This document shows, one piece after another, positions 7,929 through 13,777 of a DNA stretch of 13,777 nt. Under the pieces are notes generated by a model. The model saw nothing but the letters and a program-made list of their open reading frames with translations, did not search any database and had not been told where the DNA came from. Both the position numbers and the translations under genes were made by a program. The DNA is taken from contig DIXX01000090.1 in the NCBI GenBank assembly GCA_002428805.1, forward strand, positions 5,163 to 18,939, written 5' to 3'. The stretch's first letter is position 1, and the number at the start of each line of letters is the position of its first letter. Source of the stretch: Cetobacterium sp. UBA6069. Lineage in GTDB: Bacteria > Fusobacteriota > Fusobacteriia > Fusobacteriales > Fusobacteriaceae.

Positions 7929-8480
7929 ATGAATATAAAAAAAATTTTAGATAATATTGAAGAAATTGTAGGAGCAGTACTTTTTATAACAATGTTTGCT
8001 ATTCTGATAGCACAAATCATCTTCAGACAGATATTTGATTCTCCACTTGTATGGAGTGAAGAGTTGGCTATTCTACTATTTACATATACAGGTATGCTAG
8101 GTGTGAGTATCGGAGTTAAGCATAGACAGCACGTTTTTATAGATTTTTTATACAATAAATTTTCAGGAAAAGGATTAAAAATAGCTAATACATTTATTCA
8201 ATCAGTTGTATTCATCTCTTTGCTTGCAATGATTCAAATAGGTTATAAGTTATTTTTAAGAAAGAAAATATTTCAATTGATAGCTTTAAAAATATCTTCA
8301 GGCTGGATGTATGTGGCATTACCATTAATAGCTTCACTAATGTTAATAAGATTTATTCAAGTTTTAATTCAAGATTATAAAGCAGGTAAATTTATAATAG
8401 AGCCTAAAAATCTTTCTATTGAAAAAGATAATGATTTAGAAATGATAGAAGATGAAAAGGTGGTGAAAGAGGAATGGTAA
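7929..8480 (+). CDS. siaQ: TRAP transporter small membrane subunit (DctQ-type)
   Basis: This 183-residue inner-membrane protein is the small subunit of the sialic acid TRAP transporter, partnering SiaM. It has four hydrophobic segments (about residues 12-33, 43-62, 85-106 and 124-147) and the family features [15 protein letters not shown] near residue 40 and a GVKHRQHV loop at about 62-69. The C-terminal 35 residues form a cytoplasmic acidic tail ([15 protein letters not shown]). Its last codons overlap the siaM start by 7 nt (ATGGTAA), so the two are translationally coupled. In Haemophilus the Q and M parts form one polypeptide; here they are separate, with an intact stop codon. Start supported by AGGAG 7 nt upstream. 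Confidence 0.93.
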   Translation: MNIKKILDNIEEIVGAVLFITMFAILIAQIIFRQIFDSPLVWSEELAILLFTYTGMLGVSIGVKHRQHVFIDFLYNKFSGKGLKIANTFIQSVVFISLLAMIQIGYKLFLRKKIFQLIALKISSGWMYVALPLIASLMLIRFIQVLIQDYKAGKFIIEPKNLSIEKDNDLEMIEDEKVVKEEW

Positions 8481-9757
8481 CATTATTAACATTTTTATCG
8501 TGGTTTGGACTTATTTTTATAGGGGTTCCTGTAGGGTTTTCATTAGTTTTTGCAACACTATTATTCTTTGCAGTGACAGATTGGAATGTAATCTATTTTG
8601 TAGGTTCACTTTTAGTTGATAGTTTAGATAGTTTTAGTTTATTAAGTGTTCCATTCTTTGTTTTAACTGGAGTTTTAATGAATAGCTCTGGAATAACAGA
8701 ACGAATATTTAGATTTGCCAAAGCACTTTTAGGACACTATACAGGTGGAATGGGACATGTAAATATATTTGCAAGTTTAATATTTTCAGGAATGTCTGGA
8801 TCGGCACTAGCTGATGCTGGTGGACTAGGACAGCTTGAAATAAAGGCGATGAGAGATGAAGGCTATGATGATGATTTATGTGGTGGATTAACTGCTGCGT
8901 CATGTATAATAGGCCCTCTAGTACCACCTAGTATAACAATGATTATATATGGAGTTATAGCAGATCAATCTATAGCAAGATTATTTTTAGGTGGCTTTGT
9001 CCCTGGGATTATTTTAACATTTGCTTTAATGATAATGAACTACTTTATTTGTAAAAAAAGAGGTTATAAAAGAGCTCCAAAGGCAACTATGCAAGAGAGA
9101 TTCATATCTTTTAAAGAGTCTTTCTGGGCTTTACTAACTCCATTTATAATAATAGGTGGCATATTTTCAGGATACTTTACCCCAACAGAAGCGGCCGTAA
9201 TCGCAACTTGTTACTCTATGACCTTAGGATTCTTTGTATATAAAGAATTAACAATAAAAGGATTTATTAAAGATGTAATTGAGACTATAAAGATTAGTGG
9301 AGTAACAGTTTTAATGATAATGGGAGTAACTTTCTTCGGGCAGGTTATAGCTAGAGAGCAGATTTCAATGAAAATTGCAGAGGTATTTTTAACATTTGGA
9401 AAATCTCCATTGATGGTTTTAGTGATGATAAATTTACTATTGATTTTCTTGGGAACATTTATAGAAGCTCTAGCATTACAGGTATTAGTTTTACCGATGT
9501 TAATTCCAGTTGTTATACAATTTGGAATTGATCCAGTATTTTTCGGAGTTATAAGCACATTAAATTTAATGATAGGAATACTAACACCACCTATGGGAAT
9601 GGCTCTCTTTGTGGTATCTCGAGTAGGAAAGATACCAGTGAGTACAATAACCAAGGGGGTAATACCGTTTTTGATACCAATAATTATTACCCTAATCATT
9701 TTAACGATTTTCCCGCAAATAGTTTTATTTGTACCAAATTTAATATTAGGAGCATAA
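8474..9757 (+). CDS. siaM: TRAP transporter large permease subunit (DctM-type)
   Basis: This 427-residue polytopic inner-membrane protein is the translocating subunit of the TRAP transporter and uses the sodium gradient to move sialic acid delivered by SiaP. It is hydrophobic throughout, with about 11-12 membrane segments. Diagnostic DctM motifs are GVPVGFSL (17-24), [13 protein letters not shown] (107-119), GPLVPPS (147-153), YFTPTEAAV near the middle and the symmetry-related GILTPPMGM near the C-terminus. The length is normal for an unfused M subunit. Start at the ATG within the siaQ end, with AGAGGA 4-9 nt upstream inside siaQ. nanA follows after 22 bp with no terminator between. Confidence 0.94.
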   Translation: MVTLLTFLSWFGLIFIGVPVGFSLVFATLLFFAVTDWNVIYFVGSLLVDSLDSFSLLSVPFFVLTGVLMNSSGITERIFRFAKALLGHYTGGMGHVNIFASLIFSGMSGSALADAGGLGQLEIKAMRDEGYDDDLCGGLTAASCIIGPLVPPSITMIIYGVIADQSIARLFLGGFVPGIILTFALMIMNYFICKKRGYKRAPKATMQERFISFKESFWALLTPFIIIGGIFSGYFTPTEAAVIATCYSMTLGFFVYKELTIKGFIKDVIETIKISGVTVLMIMGVTFFGQVIAREQISMKIAEVFLTFGKSPLMVLVMINLLLIFLGTFIEALALQVLVLPMLIPVVIQFGIDPVFFGVISTLNLMIGILTPPMGMALFVVSRVGKIPVSTITKGVIPFLIPIIITLIILTIFPQIVLFVPNLILGA

Positions 9758-9779
9758 ATTAAAAATTCTGGAGGACAAG

Positions 9780-10649
9780 ATGAAAGGTATTTATTCAGCA
9801 CTACTTATTTCGTTTGATGAAAACGGAAATTTAGATGAAAAAGGAACAAGAAATATTGTTAGATACAATATTGATGTTATGAAAGTTGATGGTCTTTATG
9901 TAGGTGGAAGTACTGGTGAAAACTTTATGATTTCAACAGAGATGAAAAAAAGAATTTTTGAAATTGTAAAAGATGAAGCTAAAAATGATGTAAAATTAAT
10001 AGCTCAAGTAGGATCAATAGATTTATATGAGGCGGTTGAATTAGGAAAATATGCAACAAGCTTAGGATATGATTCTTTATCGGCAGTTACACCATTCTAT
10101 TATAAATTTGATTTTGAGGAGATTAAAAATTATTATTTAACAATTGTAAACGAAACAAACAATAATATGATAATCTACTCAATTCCATTTTTAACGGGAG
10201 TAAATATGAGTGTTGAGCAATTTGGTGAACTATTATGTCATGAAAAAATAATTGGAATTAAATTTACAGCTGGAGATTTCTATCTATTGGAAAGAGTTAG
10301 AAAAACATTCCCTAATAAACTTATATATGCTGGATTTGATGAGATGTTACTTCCAGCAGTAGCTCTAGGAGTGGATGGAGCGATAGGAAGTACTTACAAT
10401 GTGACTGGAAAAATAGCGAAAGAGATATTTAAGCTAGTTCAAGAGGGAGATTTAGCTTTAGCAAGAGAGAAGCAAACATATCTGAATGATATAATTGAAG
10501 CTATTTTAAAAAATGGATTGTACCAAACGATAAAAGAGATATTAAAATTAAAAGGTGTAGATGCAATAGGATATTGTAGATTACCGATGAAGAAACTTTC
10601 AGCAGAGAAAGTTGAAGCAGCAAAAGAGATTGGAAGAAACTTTTTATAG
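9780..10649 (+). CDS. nanA: N-acetylneuraminate lyase
   Basis: This 289-residue class I aldolase of the DHDPS/NAL family cleaves N-acetylneuraminate to N-acetylmannosamine and pyruvate in the cytoplasm. The carboxylate-binding motif GGSTGE is at residues 42-47, the catalytic tyrosine is Y133 in YSIPFLTG, and the Schiff-base lysine is K161 in GIKFTAGD. The sequence [11 protein letters not shown] and [11 protein letters not shown] match the lyase branch rather than dihydrodipicolinate synthase, and a neighbouring SiaPQM transporter supports this. The GFDEMLLPA and GAIGSTYN segments near residues 185-206 are also typical. The GGAGG site lies 6 nt before the ATG. The gene is within the operon, 11 bp before nanK. 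Confidence 0.96.
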   Translation: MKGIYSALLISFDENGNLDEKGTRNIVRYNIDVMKVDGLYVGGSTGENFMISTEMKKRIFEIVKDEAKNDVKLIAQVGSIDLYEAVELGKYATSLGYDSLSAVTPFYYKFDFEEIKNYYLTIVNETNNNMIIYSIPFLTGVNMSVEQFGELLCHEKIIGIKFTAGDFYLLERVRKTFPNKLIYAGFDEMLLPAVALGVDGAIGSTYNVTGKIAKEIFKLVQEGDLALAREKQTYLNDIIEAILKNGLYQTIKEILKLKGVDAIGYCRLPMKKLSAEKVEAAKEIGRNFL

Positions 10650-10660
10650 GAGCAGATAAA

Positions 10661-11560
10661 ATGAACATAGTAGCCATAGATATTGGAGGAACAGAGATTA
10701 AATATGGCTCGGTTAGTACTGGAGGAGAAGTTATCTTCTCCTCTTCTTTACCAACTGAGGCAAGTAAGGGAGTCGATCAACTATTAGAAAAAATTTTTAA
10801 AATAGTTGAAGAATTAAAAAATCAAAAAACAGTTGGAGTTGCAGTTTCAGCAACTGGTCAAATTGATGGAAAGCATGGAAAAGTTGTTGGAGGAACAAAT
10901 CTTATTCCAGGATGGATAGGAACCAACTTAGTTCAAATATTAGAGAATAGATATGGGTTACCAGCAGTTTTAGAAAATGATGTGAATTGTGCTGCACTAG
11001 GAGAGATGTGGAAGGGAGCAGCAGCAGGAAAAGAGAATTTTATTTGTTTAACAATCGGAACTGGAATTGGAGGAGGAGTTGTACTAAATGGAGAGCTCCT
11101 AAGAGGAGAAGGAAGTGTTGCTGCAGAGTTTGGGCATATTCAGATTGTAAAGAATGGAGTACAATGTGGTTGTGGAAATAAGGGGTGCTATCAAGGTTAC
11201 GCATCAACAACAGCGCTTTTAAGAATGGCGGAAGAAAAATTTTCTAAAAAACTTAATGGAAGAGAGATATTTGAAGAGGTTCATAAAAATAACGTTGAAT
11301 ATAAAGAGTTAGTTCATGAATGGGCAGATTATTTTACAGATGGACTGGCGACTTTGATATATATATTTAATCCCTCACTCGTTGTTATAGGGGGAGGAGT
11401 TTCTAAACAAGGTGATTTTTTAAAAAATATTTTTCAGCAGAGTTTAGAACAAAAAGTAATGAAAAATTACTTAGATATATTAGAGATTAAAATGGCAGAA
11501 AGAGGTAATGATGCAGGAATGTTAGGGGCATCATACCTACTATTGAAAAAAATAAAATAA
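10661..11560 (+). CDS. nanK: ROK-family N-acetylmannosamine kinase
   Basis: This 299-residue ROK kinase should phosphorylate N-acetylmannosamine at C6 with ATP. Visible motifs are the phosphate-binding DIGGTEIKYG (7-16), the catalytic pair N106-D107 in ENDVNCAALGE, a second phosphate loop TIGTGIGGG (131-139), EFGH (156-159), and the zinc motif CGCGNKGC with C169, C171 and C176 plus H159. The C-terminal VVIGGGVS (241-248) completes the fold. One residue is odd: the ROK signature normally continues GCxE, and the glutamate contacts the sugar (Glu588 in the human ManNAc kinase domain, as I recall); here position 178 is Gln (codon CAA). Kinase identity is strong, ManNAc as substrate rests on operon context. 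The ribosome binding site overlaps the nanA stop. No strong terminator follows. Confidence 0.92.
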   Translation: MNIVAIDIGGTEIKYGSVSTGGEVIFSSSLPTEASKGVDQLLEKIFKIVEELKNQKTVGVAVSATGQIDGKHGKVVGGTNLIPGWIGTNLVQILENRYGLPAVLENDVNCAALGEMWKGAAAGKENFICLTIGTGIGGGVVLNGELLRGEGSVAAEFGHIQIVKNGVQCGCGNKGCYQGYASTTALLRMAEEKFSKKLNGREIFEEVHKNNVEYKELVHEWADYFTDGLATLIYIFNPSLVVIGGGVSKQGDFLKNIFQQSLEQKVMKNYLDILEIKMAERGNDAGMLGASYLLLKKIK

Positions 11561-11578
11561 AAAGACCAAAAAAAGTTG

Positions 11579-11607
11579 TTGACAAAAAAAACTTTTCATT
11601 TTACAAT
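11579..11607 (+). promoter_or_regulatory. sigma70-type promoter of the glycine riboswitch-symporter unit
   Basis: TTGACA (11579-11584) and TACAAT (11602-11607) are separated by 17 bp, beginning 18 bp after the nanK stop. The predicted start near 11614 leaves roughly 40 nt before the first aptamer. Confidence 0.8.
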
Positions 11608-11654
11608 AGACCTCATAACAAGATTAACAAAAATTGAATAGAAAATCGGTTGAA

Positions 11655-11826
11655 GGTATAGGGAGAGTGTCAGAAATGACCACCGAAGAAGTGAATCTTT
11701 CAGGTTAGTTGAAAAACTTGAGGACCTATACTGGACGAGCCTCTGGAGAGACTCTATGAGCACCGAAGGAGCAAACCCAAAATTAAAATAAATTTTGGAC
11801 TAAACTCTCAGGTAAAAGGACAGAGG
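11655..11826 (+). promoter_or_regulatory. tandem glycine riboswitch (two aptamers)
   Basis: Aptamer 1 runs about 11655-11732, closed by P1 GTATAGG (11656-11662) with CCTATAC (11725-11731), and carries GGGAGAG, CACCGAAGAAG and ATCTTTCAGGT. Aptamer 2 runs 11740-11826, closed by CCTCTG (11740-11745) with CAGAGG (11821-11826), and carries CTGGAGAG, CACCGAAGGAGCAAAC and ACTCTCAGGTAAAAGGACAG. The linker TGGACGAG is short, as in the Fusobacterium nucleatum tandem aptamer whose structure is known; the leader just upstream (TCGGTTGA) can pair with the linker in the way described for the leader-linker kink-turn. Both aptamers keep the conserved cores. Located directly upstream of an AGCS symporter, a standard glycine-riboswitch target. 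Whether glycine turns it on or off cannot be read with certainty. Confidence 0.95.
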
Positions 11827-11877
11827 AATTATGCAATAAAAGTTTTCGTGACTATTTTTTGTGTATAATTCTTTTTT
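11822..11877 (+). terminator. first hairpin of the riboswitch expression platform
   Basis: GAATTATGCA (11826-11835) pairs fully (one G-U) with TGTATAATTC (11862-11871), followed by T6 (11872-11877). The base can be extended by A-G-A-G (11822-11825) against the T-run, which would use the 3' strand of the aptamer 2 P1 helix. The hairpin is thus placed to compete with ligand-stabilised P1. The loop is large (26 nt) but can form inner pairs (AATA..AGT with ACTATT). Confidence 0.6.
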
Positions 11878-11883
11878 AATTCC

Positions 11884-11915
11884 AGAAGGTATTTTTTTTA
11901 ATACCTTCTTTTTTT
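11884..11915 (+). terminator. second intrinsic terminator in the glycine riboswitch leader
   Basis: A perfect 10-bp stem, AGAAGGTATT - TTTTTT - AATACCTTCT, is followed by a further six T residues (11910-11915). It stands about 40 bp before the symporter start codon and is the most likely site of glycine-dependent attenuation. Confidence 0.85.
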
Positions 11916-11957
11916 ATTCAATTTTGCATTTAAAAAAATTTTTTAGGAGGAATTCAA

Positions 11958-13337
11958 ATGCAAGATATTATAACTAGTGTAAACAGTTTTTTATGGGGAA
12001 ATTTTTTAATTGTATTATTAATGGGAACAGGAATTTACTTCACTTTAAAGTTAAACTTCATCCAAGTTAGAAAATTTAAAGAGGGAGTAAAACATGTAAC
12101 AGGATCAATTAACTTAAATGGTAAGGCAGCAGATAAAAATGGGATGTCATCATTCCAAGCTTTAGCTACAGCAGTAGCGGCACAAGTTGGAACAGGAAAT
12201 TTAGCGGGAGCAGCAACAGCAATAGCCTCAGGAGGACCGGGAGCAATATTTTGGATGTGGGCGAGTGCATTTTTCGGAATGGCAACAGTTTATGTAGAAG
12301 CTATATTAGGACAAGTTTTCAAAAAAAGAGTGGATGGACAAGTAACAGGAGGTCCGGCATATTATATTGAAAACTCAATAAAAAATAAAAAATTAGCAAA
12401 AGGATTAGCATACTTCTTCGCAATGGCGTGTATAGGTGCTCTAGGATTAATGGGTAACGCAGTACAAGCTAACTCAATATCAGCAGCTTTTGGACATGCA
12501 TTTGGGGCTTCACCAGCTTTAGTAGGTATTGTGGTTTCAATTTTAGCGGGGTTTGTATTCTTTGGAGGAATAAAAAGAATAGCATCAGTAACAGAGAAAA
12601 TTGTTCCTGTGATGGCAGGGCTTTATATATTAGCTTGTTTTGTAATTATAATTATAAACTATAAAGAGATAATACCAGCAGTAACGTCTATTTTCTATTC
12701 TGCTTTTAATCCACAAGCTGCTTTTGGAGGAGCAATGGGTGTTAGTGTAAAACAAGCAGTTAGATATGGGGTAGCAAGAGGACTATTCTCTAATGAAGCT
12801 GGAATGGGATCAACACCTCATGCTCATGCAATTGCAAAAGTATCACATCCAGGAGAGCAAGGGATTGTAGCTGTAATAACAGTTTTCATTGATACGTTTA
12901 TAGTTTTAACAGGAACAGCGTTAGTAATATTAACGTCTAAAGTATCTTTAGTTTCAGGAGCTGGAATTGTGTTAACTCAAGGAGCTTTTGCTAAAACTTT
13001 AGGAACTTTTGGAGAGGTATTTATAGCGGTTTGTTTACTGTTCTTCGCATTTTCGACAATAGTTGGATGGTATTTCTTTGGAGAAGCAAATGTGAGATAT
13101 ATATTTAAAAATAAAAAGTCAGTTAATGTGTACAGAGCAGTTGTTATGATTATGATTGTTGTTGGATCAGTAATGAAAGTTGAACTTGTTTGGGAATTAG
13201 CAGATATGTTTAACGGAATGATGGTTCTTCCAAACTTAATTGCATTACTTTCACTAGGAAAATATGCTAGAAATGCAATGAAAGAGTATGATGTGCTTCC
13301 AGAAAAAGAAAGTGTAAAAGAATCGATAATATTATAG
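11958..13337 (+). CDS. AGCS-family sodium:alanine/glycine symporter
   Basis: This 459-residue inner-membrane protein imports alanine or glycine with sodium (or protons). It is a multi-spanning transporter of about 10-11 hydrophobic segments. Family signatures are clear: SSFQALATAVAAQVGTGN (64-81), GGPGAIFWMW (92-101), a GGPAYYIE block (131-138), GLMGNAVQANS (163-173) and FSNEAGMGSTPHAHA (277-291). The start has a strong AGGAGGA site. A tandem glycine riboswitch with terminators lies in its leader, so glycine is the probable substrate, and expression is set by glycine level. Length is normal for the family (about 440-490). It is transcribed separately from the upstream sialic acid operon, although readthrough from nanK into the leader is possible because no strong terminator is seen after nanK. 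Confidence 0.95.
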   Translation: MQDIITSVNSFLWGNFLIVLLMGTGIYFTLKLNFIQVRKFKEGVKHVTGSINLNGKAADKNGMSSFQALATAVAAQVGTGNLAGAATAIASGGPGAIFWMWASAFFGMATVYVEAILGQVFKKRVDGQVTGGPAYYIENSIKNKKLAKGLAYFFAMACIGALGLMGNAVQANSISAAFGHAFGASPALVGIVVSILAGFVFFGGIKRIASVTEKIVPVMAGLYILACFVIIIINYKEIIPAVTSIFYSAFNPQAAFGGAMGVSVKQAVRYGVARGLFSNEAGMGSTPHAHAIAKVSHPGEQGIVAVITVFIDTFIVLTGTALVILTSKVSLVSGAGIVLTQGAFAKTLGTFGEVFIAVCLLFFAFSTIVGWYFFGEANVRYIFKNKKSVNVYRAVVMIMIVVGSVMKVELVWELADMFNGMMVLPNLIALLSLGKYARNAMKEYDVLPEKESVKESIIL

Positions 13338-13359
13338 TTTAAAAATTGAGTTGAAAATG

Positions 13360-13390
13360 AGTGAAAAGTGATTAAAAGTGGAAATAAGTG
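13360..13390 (+). repeat. helically phased AGTG direct repeats upstream of the flavoprotein promoter
   Basis: The tetramer AGTG occurs at 13360, 13367, 13377 and 13387; the last three are exactly 10 bp apart and sit in the longer units GTGAAAAGTG, ATTAAAAGTG and GAAATAAGTG. They end 10 bp before the -35 element. Such spacing places identical faces on one side of the helix, fitting an activator site or intrinsic A-tract curvature. No binder is known. Confidence 0.6.
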
Positions 13391-13400
13391 TATTTAATTC

Positions 13401-13430
13401 TTGACATAAAATAGTAGTATACAGTATAAT
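13401..13430 (+). promoter_or_regulatory. strong sigma70-type promoter for the FMN-binding protein
   Basis: Consensus TTGACA (13401-13406) and consensus TATAAT (13425-13430) are separated by 18 bp. Both hexamers are perfect, suggesting high expression. The start codon lies about 31 bp downstream of the likely transcription start. Confidence 0.85.
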
Positions 13431-13467
13431 TCATAGTAAGATTATAGATTAAGAAGGGTGGATTATA

Positions 13468-13770
13468 ATGAAAAAGTTTTTAATATCAATGTTAGTAATG
13501 TTATCAACAGTAGCATTAGCTGAAGTAAAAGAAGGAACTGGATTAGGATATGCAGATGATATAAAGGTTGCAGTTACAATGGATGGAGACAAAATAGTAG
13601 CTATTGAAGTTAAAGAAAATAGTGATACTCCAGGAATTGCAAACCCAGCTATAGAAGAGTTAACTAAAAAAGTTATCGAAGCACAATCATCTCAAATAGA
13701 TACAGTAGCAGGAGCTACATATACTTCTGAAGGATTCTTAGAAGCTGTAAATAATGCAACAGGAAAATAG
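13468..13770 (+). CDS. small exported FMN-binding domain protein, likely covalently flavinylated
   Basis: This 100-residue protein is almost only a signal peptide plus one FMN-binding domain of the RnfG/NqrC type. Residues 1-18 form a classical signal peptide with an ALA cleavage site before E19. The domain has a GLGYADDIKVAVTMDGDKIVAIEV-type beta region (about 25-48), a DTPGIANPAIEEL segment (53-65) and DTVAGATYTS at 78-87. The last matches the motif to which the ApbE enzyme attaches FMN through a phosphoester to threonine, here expected at T84; the usual Ser/Thr before GAT is Ala. It should act in the periplasm as a one-flavin electron carrier. It has its own strong promoter and a GGGTGG site before the ATG. 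Its redox partners, and an ApbE gene, are not in the window. Confidence 0.85.
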   Translation: MKKFLISMLVMLSTVALAEVKEGTGLGYADDIKVAVTMDGDKIVAIEVKENSDTPGIANPAIEELTKKVIEAQSSQIDTVAGATYTSEGFLEAVNNATGK

Positions 13771-13777
13771 TTAGTTA

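Noticed and set aside
9211..9801. A long open frame (196 codons) on the minus strand across the end of siaM
   Set aside because: It lies opposite a clear DctM-type gene, has no ribosome binding site of note, and its composition (Ile/Thr/Asn-rich) is what the reverse of hydrophobic AT-rich codons gives.
9780..10649. NanA being dihydrodipicolinate synthase
   Set aside because: The two share a fold, but YSIPFLTG and IKFTAGD are lyase-type, and the gene sits between a sialic acid TRAP transporter and a ROK kinase.
11571..11596. AAAAGTT...AACTTTT hairpin after nanK as the operon terminator
   Set aside because: The 7-bp stem has only one G-C pair and a 12-nt loop, and it overlaps the TTGACA promoter of the riboswitch unit; it is unlikely to terminate efficiently.
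13357..13390. AGTG repeats as a CRISPR array or replication iterons
   Set aside because: Units are about 10 bp with no spacers, and no replication or cas gene is near; their position just before a promoter points to transcription control.

Overview
The window is AT-rich bacterial DNA with strong AGGAGG-type ribosome binding sites, heavy use of AGA/AAA/TTA codons, tight operons and periplasmic binding proteins with plain (non-lipoprotein) signal peptides. Together with a SiaP close to the Haemophilus-type protein and a tandem glycine riboswitch of the kind known from Fusobacterium nucleatum, this suggests a member of the Fusobacteriota (Fusobacterium, Cetobacterium or a relative). The phylum call is an inference; no rRNA or marker gene is present.

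Layout. (1) 21-1396, plus strand: an RluA-type RNA pseudouridine synthase and an ADP-ribose-pyrophosphatase-like NUDIX hydrolase, two base pairs apart. (2) 1416-4400: a MocR-type regulator (GntR wing-helix fused to an aminotransferase-like domain) on the minus strand, divergent from an orphan family-5 ABC solute-binding protein; the shared intergenic region carries AAGTGT direct repeats and an inverted repeat. (3) 4469-5254: a Cof-type HAD phosphatase followed by a bidirectional terminator, then a convergent, highly charged 136-residue protein of unknown function on the minus strand. (4) 5793-11560: a sialic acid uptake and catabolism operon: LacI-family regulator, SiaP, SiaQ, SiaM, N-acetylneuraminate lyase and N-acetylmannosamine kinase. 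It starts from a good promoter whose transcription start is covered by the palindrome GAACATGTTC. (5) 11579-13337: a sigma70-type promoter, a tandem glycine riboswitch with two intrinsic-terminator-like hairpins, and an AGCS-family sodium:amino acid symporter, presumably for glycine. (6) 13401-13770: a strong promoter preceded by 10-bp-phased AAGTG repeats and a small exported FMN-binding-domain protein with a covalent flavinylation motif.

How the parts work together. In region 4 SiaP captures N-acetylneuraminate in the periplasm, SiaQM imports it with sodium, NanA splits it to N-acetylmannosamine plus pyruvate, and NanK phosphorylates the sugar. The next enzymes (NanE epimerase, NagA, NagB) are not in the window. 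The LacI-type protein is the obvious candidate sensor. Region 5 is a self-contained glycine-responsive transport unit.

Nothing here is clearly a new kind of system. The points most worth a second look are the LacI-type control of a sialic acid operon with its unusual operator, the Glu-to-Gln change in the ROK signature of NanK, the layered expression platform of the glycine riboswitch, the phased repeats ahead of the flavoprotein gene, and the MocR/orphan binding protein pair.
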